DNA of 45,851 bases from Acidobacteriota bacterium (GCA_018894615.1 JAHIPL010000037.1:1-45851), one strand, 5' to 3'; shown: positions 9,065 through 17,709, numbered from the stretch's first letter. A program made the numbers and translations. Notes: generated by a model from the sequence alone, not told the origin.

Positions 9065-9787
9065 ATGGAAAGACGGGATTTTTTCAAGACCATTCTGACG
9101 ACGTCCCTGCTCACTCCCCTTCTTCTTGAGTCCAAATCGACTCAAAATGAATTGGAATTATATCTTCTCTCAGATGACCCCCATCATTCACTTCCATCCC
9201 TCCTTAAGGGCACGGGATTCGGGGGGGCTAAAACATATGATTTCAATGGATTCCATCCGAAAAGGCTGGAAATCTCAGGAATGCTGGAGCGGAGCGGATG
9301 GACTTCCGCCCGTTCGGGCCGGGCATCGCTGCTTCTGTCTCACAGCCGGCTGCAGAAAAAGGCCGAACCCAGCTTCACTCTCGTCAGGAATGGAAAAATT
9401 CTGGATGCCCGGGCCGGAGAGCTGAAGTCCCTGTGGCGCAGCCTTCGTCAAAATGCTCCTCTGACTTTTTCCCTGACCTCCGCATCTCTTCATTCTGCGT
9501 CCTCCCGTATTTCGGCCGGAAAAACCGCCCTCTGCACCATCGACGGCCGACAGGCGGCGAGGCTGAATCTCCGCAAGAACGGCAGCCGTACCTTTGCGAC
9601 ATCCAACGGCAGGGTATCGGTCAAAGTGGAAAGCGGTGCCGTCCGAATCGAAGAGTCAAGCTGTAAAAATCACATCTGCGTCCACTCGTTTCCCGTCTCC
9701 CTGGAAGGCGAACGGATCATCTGCGCCCCCAATCGATTCATGATCGCGGTCGAGGGCGGCCGCACGGTGGACACCATTATCGGCTGA
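9065..9787 (+). CDS. Tat-exported NusG domain II-containing protein
   Basis: The C-terminal about 100 residues are the NusG domain II type seen beside rnf and apbE genes: a beta-rich stretch with ESSCKNHICV, then ERIICAPNRFMIAVEG. The N-terminus is a twin-arginine signal (ERRDFFKTILTTSLLTPLLL), so the protein is probably exported folded. Between them lie about 120 residues (25-145) that I do not recognise, which makes the protein about twice the length of the simple NusG-II proteins. Only one base separates it from rseC, so it belongs to the rnf operon. A role in flavin or electron transfer is inferred only from context. Confidence 0.75.
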   Translation: MERRDFFKTILTTSLLTPLLLESKSTQNELELYLLSDDPHHSLPSLLKGTGFGGAKTYDFNGFHPKRLEISGMLERSGWTSARSGRASLLLSHSRLQKKAEPSFTLVRNGKILDARAGELKSLWRSLRQNAPLTFSLTSASLHSASSRISAGKTALCTIDGRQAARLNLRKNGSRTFATSNGRVSVKVESGAVRIEESSCKNHICVHSFPVSLEGERIICAPNRFMIAVEGGRTVDTIIG

Positions 9788-9794
9788 TCGACAG

Positions 9795-9831
9795 AAGGAG
9801 ATTTTAACAAGAAACTCTATTTTATCTCCTT
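9795..9831. terminator. inverted repeat between convergent genes, possible bidirectional terminator
   Basis: AAGGAGAT (9795-9802) and ATCTCCTT (9824-9831) form a perfect 8-base inverted repeat with a 21-base loop at the point where the rnf operon and the sugar cluster converge. The loop is long and there is no clean T-run, so termination is only a suggestion. The right arm lies in the last codons of the minus-strand gene. Confidence 0.3.
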
Positions 9832-11256
9832 GATAAAAATATTCCGGAAATAGACGGGTGATCGGCTGTCGTGGTTCTGCAGCCCGATATATCCCTCCCG
9901 GGCAAAATCCCTGATTTTCCCCCGCGGCTCCATCTCCCAGGTCAAGACGTTTTCCCCGTTCAGGTCCACTTTGATGATGTGCCCGACAAGCTCGATGCGC
10001 ATATGGTTCCACTTTCCAGAGAGATTCGACGCCTTTTTTGTCGGCGCTTCCGCGTCATAGACGGCCGCCGTGCCGTGGATCCCCTTGGAATGATCATCGA
10101 TCTGAACCTCGAACGAATGATAAATGTAGTCGTCGCTCGCAGGCATTTCAGGAACACGGATAAAAACTCCTGAATTGGTAAGCTCATCCTCACATTTAAA
10201 TTCCAGTTCCAGAACAAAATCATCATATTTTTTACCGCTGTACCAGAAGAGCCCCATTCCGTCATGGCCCTTGAGAACACCGGTTTCCTTGTCCAGTTCA
10301 AAATAGCCCGGGCCGTAATGGTTCCATCCGTGTTTGTGGTACTTGCGTCCCCAGCGGCCTAGAATCTGATCGAAATCCTGATAATAGGTGACGCCCGCGA
10401 TGTATTCGAGCCCCTTGAGAACAGGCGGAAGAGGATTGTCGACATCTTCTTTTTTTTCGTGTTCGACGGCCAGGTATCCAAAATAGTCCTGCCTCGTCAA
10501 TTCAGCAAGGATGTCACGGATATTTGCCTTCCCCTGGCCGAACGGCACATCATGGGCATCCCGCACACCGAACTCATTCAGGTCCTTGAGGTGAACGTCA
10601 AGAATCCGGCCTTCCAGTTTTTTCAGTGCCTCGATGGGATTGACTCCCGTTCGCATCCAGTGCCCCGTATCTGCACAGACCCCGATTCTCTGATCCAGCC
10701 CCTTGATATGATCGAGAACGGTTTCCGGTCTCGCATATTTGGTTGGGGGCGGATGATTGTGAATGGCGACCTGCACATTGTAATTTTTGACCATTTTTTC
10801 GATCAAAGAAAAATCATCATACTGGGGTTCGGTGACAATGGTTCGAATTCCCATTTTGCGCGCGAATTCAAAAACCGGCTTCATGCCGTCTTCCGAATTC
10901 TCAAGCGGGACCACTCCGTAGCTGACAAGGGTGATGCCGCTTTCCTTCAGCTTTTCCCGGATCTCCTTGATTTTATCTTCGGAGAGAAGGTGATTAAAAA
11001 CATCCCCGCCCTCCGGGCCCAATTTCTGTCCCGGATAGGGCTGCAGAAAACGGACTCCGGCCTCCTTCGCTTTCTCCAGGGTTTCATAAAAAGAAAAATT
11101 CCTGAAGGTCCAGCACTGAAAGGCGATGGGGAATTTTTTTATCCGAATCTGTGAATAATCGATGTCCTCTTGAGCAATCGAAAACACCCGTGCGGGCGTC
11201 ATGGCCATTCCACACAGCATTACAACCGCCACCAGGGCGCTTTTCCATTTTTTCAT
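9817..11256 (-). CDS. exported TIM-barrel sugar isomerase/epimerase fused to a DUF1080 (3-keto-disaccharide hydrolase-type) domain
   Basis: A 479-residue two-domain protein with a Sec-type signal peptide (about 1-28). Residues about 35-285 are a xylose-isomerase-like TIM barrel, with likely metal-site segments AIHNHPP, CADTGHW, DVHLKDLN and LAVEHE. Residues about 300-479 are a DUF1080/LamG-like jelly roll (LFWYSGKKYDDFVLELEFKC, TNSGVFIRVPE, NHMRIELVG, GYIGLQNHDS). DUF1080 members hydrolyse or lyse 3-keto-glycosides. The start is set by AGGAGGGAGGAATA just before the ATG; a longer in-frame version lacks this. The Gfo/Idh/MocA gene upstream suggests oxidation to a keto sugar followed by cleavage and isomerisation, which is an inference. 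Confidence 0.85.
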   Translation of the reverse strand: MKKWKSALVAVVMLCGMAMTPARVFSIAQEDIDYSQIRIKKFPIAFQCWTFRNFSFYETLEKAKEAGVRFLQPYPGQKLGPEGGDVFNHLLSEDKIKEIREKLKESGITLVSYGVVPLENSEDGMKPVFEFARKMGIRTIVTEPQYDDFSLIEKMVKNYNVQVAIHNHPPPTKYARPETVLDHIKGLDQRIGVCADTGHWMRTGVNPIEALKKLEGRILDVHLKDLNEFGVRDAHDVPFGQGKANIRDILAELTRQDYFGYLAVEHEKKEDVDNPLPPVLKGLEYIAGVTYYQDFDQILGRWGRKYHKHGWNHYGPGYFELDKETGVLKGHDGMGLFWYSGKKYDDFVLELEFKCEDELTNSGVFIRVPEMPASDDYIYHSFEVQIDDHSKGIHGTAAVYDAEAPTKKASNLSGKWNHMRIELVGHIIKVDLNGENVLTWEMEPRGKIRDFAREGYIGLQNHDSRSPVYFRNIFIKEIK

Positions 11257-11322
11257 TATTCCTCCCTCCTGATTTCCGTCCGGATCATCCGGCATGGGGT
11301 TCCTCCCCGAATAAACCGGGGT

Positions 11323-12573
11323 CTATTTATTTTTCGGGTTCCACTTTCCCCTCGCAACATCCGGGACATAGGCGTCCAGGCCCGGAGGAGGAAAGGGAAT
11401 GGTTTTTTCCTGCTCCACGCTCATATAGGCCGTCATCAGCAGCTCCGTCACATTCAGTCCATCGTCAAAATTTTCCATGGGCCTCCGGCCGGCCAGAAAA
11501 GACTGCACCATGTGCCTGTTTTCCTCCGTATAGCCATACTCTCCGGCTTCATCGCTGACGACAGGCATCAATCCAACCTCGGCATTCTGCTTTTCGACAA
11601 GGTCTTCGCCGGTCTCCCCGCTGACCCTTCGGCTGAAGAACACCTTGAGCCCCTGATCCAGAGAATTGATGCTCATCGAGTACTCCGGTCCCAGAAGCTC
11701 CATGGACAACCGCAGGCCCGCGCCGACAAAACACCAGGAGGTGGTGGCCTCGACCACGACCATTTTCCCTTCGGGATCTCTGTATTCGATCAAGCCGCGG
11801 CCGAAATCTTCGGCCGGCCGCCTGGCGTAGTCCAGTTTTCCCCCGCTCATAGCGCTCAGTTCTTTGATATACCGGGGCTCCTGCCACTTGAGGCAGTTGG
11901 CATACGCGGACACCTTGACCGGAGTCAGAAAGCTCCGCTTTTCTCCCGGTGGAGTCAGGAGGAACCGGGCCGTCTCGAAGGAATGGCACATCATATCGTT
12001 GATGACGCCCCCTCCCTGCAGGGAGCCCTCCCAGAACCAGGGCATGTGCGGCCCCCCGTGTTCCTCGGCCGCCCGCGCCAGATAAGGCCGCCCGGTCAAT
12101 GCCGCGCCGCGGGACCAGATGATGTCCTTCCCCCGCATGACCGGATATCCAAAAATCTGATCTTCCAGATAGCCGTCCAGCAGCCCCGCCTTTTTGACCA
12201 ATTCCACCATTTTCCGGGCCTCGGCCGCATTTCTGCCGAGGGGCTTTTCACAGGCAACCCCGATCAGCTCCCCCTTTCCGTCTTCGAGCGCACGGACGAT
12301 CTCCTCCATGTTTTCGATCCGGGTGTAGTTGGGGGCGCACATCCATATGGCGTCGATGGAAGGATCGGCGACCATGTCCGTGATGGTTCTATAGGCCCTC
12401 GCCTCTCCGACATTCAGCTTTCTGGCCAGGGCCGCCGCTTCTTCAGACTCTTCCATGGAGAGAGAGGTGATCCCCATAATATCCGCATCCCTGACACCAA
12501 CCCAGGAACGAATATGAAACTGCGCGATAAATCCGGCGCCGATGAAGCCGACGCCCAGTCGTTTTTGCCCCAT
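11323..12573 (-). CDS. Gfo/Idh/MocA family NAD(P)-dependent oxidoreductase
   Basis: A 416-residue oxidoreductase. The N-terminal Rossmann fold shows GVGFIGAGFIAQFHI, then the family ACEKPLG motif with the catalytic-region lysine, and the C-terminal domain has GGGVINDMMCHSFE, the usual active-site Asp/His segment. There is no signal peptide, so it should act in the cytoplasm. Members oxidise or reduce sugar hydroxyls, often at C3. It lies between the transporter and the epimerase/DUF1080 gene on the same strand. The start at 12573 has GAAGGAG at proper distance; the longer frame upstream is not supported. Confidence 0.9.
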   Translation of the reverse strand: MGQKRLGVGFIGAGFIAQFHIRSWVGVRDADIMGITSLSMEESEEAAALARKLNVGEARAYRTITDMVADPSIDAIWMCAPNYTRIENMEEIVRALEDGKGELIGVACEKPLGRNAAEARKMVELVKKAGLLDGYLEDQIFGYPVMRGKDIIWSRGAALTGRPYLARAAEEHGGPHMPWFWEGSLQGGGVINDMMCHSFETARFLLTPPGEKRSFLTPVKVSAYANCLKWQEPRYIKELSAMSGGKLDYARRPAEDFGRGLIEYRDPEGKMVVVEATTSWCFVGAGLRLSMELLGPEYSMSINSLDQGLKVFFSRRVSGETGEDLVEKQNAEVGLMPVVSDEAGEYGYTEENRHMVQSFLAGRRPMENFDDGLNVTELLMTAYMSVEQEKTIPFPPPGLDAYVPDVARGKWNPKNK

Positions 12574-12619
12574 AAAAGACTCCTTCTGGTAAATTGCGGA
12601 TTTGAACAACCGGCCCCGC

Positions 12620-13843
12620 TCAGGCGGCCGGTCGGTTTTCCCCCTGCTCCACTCTTTCGTCCTTGAAGAAAAGGAGGAAAGCGAGAGCGCAGAGCACAGT
12701 CAGCACAACGGGAACGAGAAAAATGCCCGTCCAATTGAATCCGTCGGGGGTTTTAAAGAGATCCTGCACTTTGCCGGCAAACAGGCTTCCGACGTAATTT
12801 CCGATTCCATAGGTCACGAGCGTGATCAGGCACTGGGCTGAATGGCGGATATCCTTGGGCGCCACCATGTCGGTATAGATAAAAGCGGCGACAAAAAAGA
12901 AAACAAAACAGAACCCATGCAGCGCGAGAGAGGCGATCACCAGCCAGGGCGGCGCTCCCACGGCAAACACGATATACCTTATAGGCCAGGCCAGAACACC
13001 CAGGGCCAGGATCTTCCGGATGCTCATTTTTTTTATCAGATAGGGAAGAAGAAGGGCCATGACAAAAATTTCAGCGACCTGAGCGATCACCATCACCATG
13101 GGCAGGTTTGCCTGTGACACCCCGATCCTGGAAGACGTGAGAAAGGGTGCGGTTAAAATATAATAGAACATCAGCTCCGTGGCCACGATGAAGGAAATGA
13201 TGATAAAGATGAGAAAATTCCGGTTCTTCAGCATCTTCAGGGCCTCCAGAAAGGCCCAGGGTTTGGTCCCTTCCTTCTGCGGCGGCGTGTGGGGAAGACC
13301 AAAAGCAAAGATCCCCATAATCAAGGAAAAAAGACCGGCCAGAAGAAGCGTGTCTCCGCGCATGGCCACGCCCTCGCCTCCGCCGGCGAGATTTCTCCAC
13401 GTGGCCAGCCCCAGCCCTGCGGCAATCCAGCCGATCGTTCCCCAGACGCGAATCTGGCCGAACTCTTTCTCCGAGCTTTTTAAATTGATAAAAGCGACGG
13501 AGTTGGTGATGGCCAGGGTCGGGGCATAAAGAAGGCAGTAGAACAGCATAACCCAAACCATGGTGGAGAAATCGGACATGGTCGACACCCAGATGAGAAT
13601 GGCCCCTCCGGAGAGCTGCATCAGGCCGATGAACTTTTCTCCTGAAAGCCAGCGGTCGGCGATCTGTCCGCCGATAAAAGGCGCGATGATGGTGGCCAGC
13701 GGAAGCAGGCTGTACACAATCCCGGTCTGAATGCCGTCAAACCCCAGATTGTTCTGCAGATAATCGGACAGAACCGGAGCCCAAGCGCCCCAGATCGCAT
13801 ATTGAAGGAACATCATGAAACCGAGACGAATTTTTACCCACAT
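12620..13843 (-). CDS. MFS transporter, nucleoside:H+ symporter (NupG)-like
   Basis: A 407-residue, roughly 12-helix major facilitator protein. It begins MWVKIRLGFMMFLQYAIWGAW, a pattern typical of the NupG-like/nucleoside symporter branch found near sugar-catabolic genes, and has IGGQIADRW after helix 2 and FGQIRVWGTIGWI before helix 5. As first gene of the minus-strand sugar cluster it probably imports the substrate of the two enzymes downstream; a true nucleoside substrate is not shown. The C-terminal tail is short and charged. Confidence 0.85.
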   Translation of the reverse strand: MWVKIRLGFMMFLQYAIWGAWAPVLSDYLQNNLGFDGIQTGIVYSLLPLATIIAPFIGGQIADRWLSGEKFIGLMQLSGGAILIWVSTMSDFSTMVWVMLFYCLLYAPTLAITNSVAFINLKSSEKEFGQIRVWGTIGWIAAGLGLATWRNLAGGGEGVAMRGDTLLLAGLFSLIMGIFAFGLPHTPPQKEGTKPWAFLEALKMLKNRNFLIFIIISFIVATELMFYYILTAPFLTSSRIGVSQANLPMVMVIAQVAEIFVMALLLPYLIKKMSIRKILALGVLAWPIRYIVFAVGAPPWLVIASLALHGFCFVFFFVAAFIYTDMVAPKDIRHSAQCLITLVTYGIGNYVGSLFAGKVQDLFKTPDGFNWTGIFLVPVVLTVLCALAFLLFFKDERVEQGENRPAA

Positions 13844-13918
13844 TGTCTTTGTTCGCCCTCCTCTTCAAAAATCGTCCGCTCGATGAAACAGACCGTACAA
13901 TGATCACTCCGCCAAACA

Positions 13919-13947
13919 AAAATATCTTTATTAAAAATGATTGTCAA
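13919..13947 (-). promoter_or_regulatory. sigma-70-type promoter of the sugar cluster
   Basis: On the minus strand a perfect TTGACA (13942-13947) is followed after 17 bases by TATTTT (13919-13924). The predicted transcript start is near 13912, leaving a leader of about 68 bases before the MFS gene. Found by eye. Confidence 0.6.
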
Positions 13948-13950
13948 TCA
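13938..13950. promoter_or_regulatory. 13-base palindrome overlapping the -35 box, candidate operator
   Basis: TGATTG, one T, then CAATCA form a perfect inverted repeat that contains the TTGACA box of the sugar-cluster promoter. A dimeric repressor bound here would block RNA polymerase. No regulator gene is next to the cluster in this window, so the binding protein is unknown. Confidence 0.4.
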
Positions 13951-14076
13951 AACATTATCCGCATCGCCTAAAATGAAGAAAGCCGGGATCCGGGGGCCCG
14001 TTCCTTCTTCCGCGGCCGCAAGTTGAATAAAGGCGGGGATACGGACGCAATTTTTTGTATAATACAGGAACGGCCC

Positions 14077-15018
14077 ATGAACAACAAAACAAAAAACGTA
14101 CTTGCGGTGCTTCTGGTCATAGGCTGCGGCGCCTGCGGGTCCGTCCATCGATGGCGATCCGCCACCCTCCTCTATTTCGACACCGTCTGCGAACTACGGG
14201 TGTACTGTCTTCCGGAGCGGTTCCCACAGATCAAAGCGGATGTCCAGGCCGTCTTCGCCCGGATCGAGGATCTTTTCTCCCCCTCCCGGGCCGTCCTTGA
14301 TCATCCCGACGTTCTCTTTCTTTTTCAGAAATCCATCGATATTCACCGCTTGTCCGGAGGTGCGTTCGACATCACTGTCGGCCCCTTGTCCGACCTCTGG
14401 GGATTTTATACTAAAGAACACCATGTTCCCGAGAAAAATGAAATCATCAGGGCCCTGAAAACCATCGGAATGAATCGGATTTCTTTTTTAAAAGAAGGCC
14501 TCGCCCTTCCCTCCGGAATGAGGCTCGACTGGGGTGGAATAGCCAAGGGATTCGGGATCGACAGGGCGGTCGAAAAAATGCGAGAAACGGGGGTTCCGCG
14601 AGGCTTCATCAACGCCGGCGGAGACCTCTTCTGCTGGGGGATGAATCCTGAGAATCAAGAGTGGCGGGTCGGCATTCAACACCCCCGCCGGGCCGGCTAC
14701 CTCGCCGTGCTTCCTCTCTCCGACGAAGGCGCCGCAACAACGGGGGATTATCAGAGATATTTCATCCGGAACGGTGTCAGATACCATCATGTCTTTAATC
14801 CGGCCACCGGTTATCCGGCCGAAGGGAAACAGAGCGTCACGGTGTACGGACCGGAAACCCTGGTCTGTGATGCGCTGTCCACGGCGCTTTTTGTCAGCGC
14901 CGAGCCGGAACAAATTTTAGCGCATTTTAAGGATTACGGAGCCGTTATTGTCGACGGGAGCGGCCGCATTCAAACAATAGGAAGACCTATTTCTCTGCAG
15001 TATACAGACAAGCGGTAG
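14077..15018 (+). CDS. apbE: FAD:protein FMN transferase ApbE, lipoprotein
   Basis: ApbE moves FMN from FAD onto Thr/Ser of target proteins such as RnfG and NqrC in the periplasm. The 313-residue protein starts with a lipoprotein signal (LLVIGC, Cys17 as lipidation site). Family motifs follow: DWGGIAKGFGIDRA, INAGGDLF, TTGDYQRYF, HHVFNPATGYPA, and CDALSTALFV with the Mg2+-site Asp. The ATG at 14077 is chosen because AGGAA precedes it and it begins the signal peptide; the frame extends to an ATG at 14023 without benefit. It probably flavinylates RnfG (Thr167) and RnfD encoded 8 kb away. It converges with dnaN. Confidence 0.93.
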   Translation: MNNKTKNVLAVLLVIGCGACGSVHRWRSATLLYFDTVCELRVYCLPERFPQIKADVQAVFARIEDLFSPSRAVLDHPDVLFLFQKSIDIHRLSGGAFDITVGPLSDLWGFYTKEHHVPEKNEIIRALKTIGMNRISFLKEGLALPSGMRLDWGGIAKGFGIDRAVEKMRETGVPRGFINAGGDLFCWGMNPENQEWRVGIQHPRRAGYLAVLPLSDEGAATTGDYQRYFIRNGVRYHHVFNPATGYPAEGKQSVTVYGPETLVCDALSTALFVSAEPEQILAHFKDYGAVIVDGSGRIQTIGRPISLQYTDKR

Positions 15019-15051
15019 GCCGACAATGCGGACGAAGGACGGAGATGTTCG

Positions 15052-16152
15052 TTATATCTTCATAGGCATCAGAACGTACTGATAAAGAAAATCCCCTTCA
15101 CCTGACGGTTTCATGAGGACGGCGCTGTTTTCATCCTTCATTTCAAAAAGAATGGACTCGCCTTTGGCAGTTGTCAGAAAATCGAGGAGATACTGCGCGT
15201 TAAAGCCGATCTCGAGAGGATCTCCGCTGTACCGGGCGTCCACCCGGTCTCGCGCTTCCCCGATCTCAGGATTTGACGAAAACAAATGAAGGGTGTTGGC
15301 TTCGATGTTGAAACGGATCCCCTTTGAGCGTTCGGCCGAAAGAAGGGAAACCCGCCGGATGGCATTGATCAGCGCTTCTCTCGAGATGGACATGGTCACG
15401 GGATTCTCGCTGGGAATGACGGCTTCGTAATTGGGGAACTTCCCTTCGATCGCGCGGGACATCAGGACGCGGCTGCCCACCTTGAAAAACAGATTGTTCT
15501 CATCCAGGTCAAACTCCACCAAATCCTCTTCAAATTTTCTCAATTCCCCGAGGGTTTTTTTGGAAATGATTCCCCGGATCTCCCCGTCCACTTTCAGATC
15601 GCCGCTGCTTAGTTTGGTATATGCCAACCGGTGACCATCGGTGCTGACCATTTCGATGCTCCCGTCCTTGAGGATCATCAAGGCGCCGTTCAAGTAATAC
15701 CGCTGTTCTTGGGTAATGGCGCAGTACACACAATCGATCATCTCTCGGATTTTATCCAGGGGAAGAATGATGTTTTTTTCGAATTTCGGTTCGGGAATCT
15801 GAGGATAATCCTCTTTCGTCAGGCAAAGAACCTTGAACTCGCTGTCGCCCGACGTGATGCCCATCATCAGGTCGACCTGTTCATCAAAAACAACAACCTT
15901 CTCTCCGCTCAGCGACCGGACGATTTCATACACTTTTTTCCCGGAGATGGTGATGCCCCCTTCTTCCTGAACGTCGGCCGGGACAAGAGTTTTCATTCCG
16001 ACTTCCAAGTCGGTGCCGATCAGTTCAAGTTCTCCTTTTCCGGCATTGATCAGGATATTAGCCAGAATGGGCATGGTGTTTCTCTTTTCTACAATGCCCT
16101 GAAGGAGCTGCAGCTCTCCTAAAATATTCTCTTTTTTAATGGAAAACTTCAT
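15052..16152 (-). CDS. dnaN: DNA polymerase III beta subunit (sliding clamp)
   Basis: The ring-shaped processivity clamp of the replicative polymerase. The 366-residue length and three-domain pattern fit the family: MKFSIKKENILGELQLLQGIV at the start, RNTMPILANILI, MVSTDGHRLAY in the middle domain, and YLLDFLTTAKGESILFEMKDENSAVLMKP with the final LMPMKI. It lies directly downstream of dnaA in the usual dnaA-dnaN order, separated by 114 AT-rich bases. AAAGGTGG precedes the start codon. Confidence 0.97.
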   Translation of the reverse strand: MKFSIKKENILGELQLLQGIVEKRNTMPILANILINAGKGELELIGTDLEVGMKTLVPADVQEEGGITISGKKVYEIVRSLSGEKVVVFDEQVDLMMGITSGDSEFKVLCLTKEDYPQIPEPKFEKNIILPLDKIREMIDCVYCAITQEQRYYLNGALMILKDGSIEMVSTDGHRLAYTKLSSGDLKVDGEIRGIISKKTLGELRKFEEDLVEFDLDENNLFFKVGSRVLMSRAIEGKFPNYEAVIPSENPVTMSISREALINAIRRVSLLSAERSKGIRFNIEANTLHLFSSNPEIGEARDRVDARYSGDPLEIGFNAQYLLDFLTTAKGESILFEMKDENSAVLMKPSGEGDFLYQYVLMPMKI

Positions 16153-16266
16153 TTTTCCACCTTTCCTAATGAAGTTCTTTTTCTTTTCTTTCTATTTATA
16201 AAGATTAAATAATAAGAACAAGAATAGCAATGAAAATGTGCATATATCGCATATCTTATTTGAATA
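16153..16266. other. AT-rich dnaA-dnaN intergenic region
   Basis: Strongly AT-rich stretch between two replication genes. On the minus strand a weak promoter for dnaN is possible: TTGTTC (16216-16221) and TATAAA (16195-16200), but the spacer is only 15 bases. Short GATAT/ATATC repeats lie near 16242-16256. I see no clear DnaA boxes here, so it is the less likely of the two origin candidates. Confidence 0.4.
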
Positions 16267-17598
16267 CTATTTGATATAGCTGATTAATTTGTTCAAGAGT
16301 TTGTTAAAATCCGCGTCATCTTTTCTGAGTTTCTCGATTTTTCTGACACTGTGAATAACGGTCGTGTGATGTTTTCCACCGAATTTTTTACCGATTTCCG
16401 GCAGGGACGCGTCCGTCAATTCTTTCGACAAATACATGGCCACCTGCCGGGGAAATGATATAACCGGCGAATTGTTTTTTGATTTGATTTGAATCAGCTT
16501 GATTTTATATTCATGGGAGACGATTTTTTGGATCTTTTCAACCGTGATGATCTTGGACGAAGAGTCCAGAAGGCTCTGAAGGGCCTCCTTGGCCAGGTCC
16601 AGATCGATTTTTACTCCTTTTAGAGACGAGAAGGCAATGACCCGCCGCAGAAATCCCTCCAGTTCCCGAATATTGGAATGAGACTTATCCGCAATGAACA
16701 GGGCGACGCTTTCGGGAATTTTAATGCCTTCCATCTCTGATTTTTTTTGAAGAATCGCGATTCGGGTTTCAATATCCGGGGGTTTCAGGTCGGCGATCAA
16801 TCCCCATTCAAAACGGGAACTGAAACGCTCTTCCAGGTTGGGGATTTCTTTTGGGGGGCAGTCGCTGGAGATGACAATCTGTTTCTGACTGTCGTAAAGG
16901 TGATTGAACGTATGAAAAAATTCTTCTTTTGTTCGTTCCCGGCCGGACAAGTAGTGGATGTCGTCCATAAGCAGCACATCAACACTTCTGTATTTCTGGC
17001 GAAAATCGAGAATTTTCCCATACTGAAGATGATTGATGAGATCATTCATGAATTTTTCTGTCGTGATGTACAGAATTTTCATGCGCTTGTTCTGGTTGAG
17101 AACAAAATGACCGATGGCGTTCATGAGGTGTGTTTTTCCCAGGCCGGCCCCGCCGTATATATAAAACGGATTGTATGACAGGGCGGGATTTTTGGCTACC
17201 GCCTGGGAAGCGGCATGAGCGAACTGATTGCAGGAACCGACAATAAAATTCTCGAACGTATAGTTTGGGTTGAGGTTCGGATTAAGGAGTGCCCCTTGTT
17301 TGGTGCGGCGTTCATAAGGATTTTTTCGAATGAAGGCGGACGAGGAATCGGCGATGATGTATTTGAGCTGGTATATTTTTCCAAACAGCTGTTCCGAAAC
17401 CTTGTTGATCAGGCTTGTGTAATGAAAGGAAAGCCAGTCCTTAAAATAGGAATTCGGAACTTTGATATACAGGTCGTCCCCTTCCAGTCCGATGTAGGAA
17501 GTGGGAGATAACCATGTTTCAAAGCTGTTTTTATCAACCTGATTTTGAAGTGAATCGAGAATTTGGGTCCAGCAGTTGCTTTTTTCTGTCGTGTCCAT
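16267..17598 (-). CDS. dnaA: Chromosomal replication initiator protein DnaA
   Basis: ATP-dependent initiator that binds DnaA boxes and opens the origin. The 443-residue protein has domain I (WTQILDSLQNQVDKNSFETWL), a short linker, the AAA+ domain with Walker A GGAGLGKTHLM and Walker B LLMDDIHYL, and the C-terminal helix-turn-helix with signature GGKHHTTVIHSVRKIE. In that signature the Asp of the usual GGRDHTTV is His410. Domain III begins NPNYTFENFIVGSCNQFAHAA. The start has TAGGAA upstream. Candidate DnaA boxes lie 12-41 bases before the start codon. Confidence 0.97.
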   Translation of the reverse strand: MDTTEKSNCWTQILDSLQNQVDKNSFETWLSPTSYIGLEGDDLYIKVPNSYFKDWLSFHYTSLINKVSEQLFGKIYQLKYIIADSSSAFIRKNPYERRTKQGALLNPNLNPNYTFENFIVGSCNQFAHAASQAVAKNPALSYNPFYIYGGAGLGKTHLMNAIGHFVLNQNKRMKILYITTEKFMNDLINHLQYGKILDFRQKYRSVDVLLMDDIHYLSGRERTKEEFFHTFNHLYDSQKQIVISSDCPPKEIPNLEERFSSRFEWGLIADLKPPDIETRIAILQKKSEMEGIKIPESVALFIADKSHSNIRELEGFLRRVIAFSSLKGVKIDLDLAKEALQSLLDSSSKIITVEKIQKIVSHEYKIKLIQIKSKNNSPVISFPRQVAMYLSKELTDASLPEIGKKFGGKHHTTVIHSVRKIEKLRKDDADFNKLLNKLISYIK

Positions 17599-17609
17599 AT
17601 GTTCCTAGA

Positions 17610-17639
17610 TTTCCACAAAAATTTCCACAGGTGTGGAAA
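17610..17639. promoter_or_regulatory. three DnaA-box-like sites, two in inverted orientation
   Basis: TTTCCACAA (17610-17618), TTTCCACAG (17622-17630) and, inverted, GTGTGGAAA (17631-17639). Each differs from the TTATCCACA consensus mainly at the third base. The last two form a perfect inverted repeat, TTTCCACA-GG-TGTGGAAA. They sit between the dnaA promoter and start codon, so they could serve both autoregulation and origin binding. Confidence 0.6.
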
Positions 17640-17680
17640 AATGGCCAGTTTATGCTGAGCGGGGATTTTGCGGCCTAAGT

Positions 17681-17709
17681 ATGGTAGCATTCCTTTTTCC
17701 GGATTTCAA
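17681..17709 (-). promoter_or_regulatory. candidate extended -10 promoter of dnaA
   Basis: On the minus strand TTGAAA (17704-17709), a 17-base spacer ending in TGC, and TACCAT (17681-17686). Predicted start of transcription near 17674, giving a leader of about 75 bases that contains the DnaA-box cluster. Confidence 0.5.

Noticed and set aside
11170-12666. A 498-codon open frame on the plus strand across the Gfo/Idh/MocA gene
   Set aside because: It overlaps a clearly recognisable oxidoreductase on the other strand and has no family match, start signal or membrane pattern.
14058-14063. TATAAT just upstream of apbE as a promoter
   Set aside because: It would put the transcript start only about seven bases before the start codon, and no -35 lies at the right distance. 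The apbE promoter stays undetermined.
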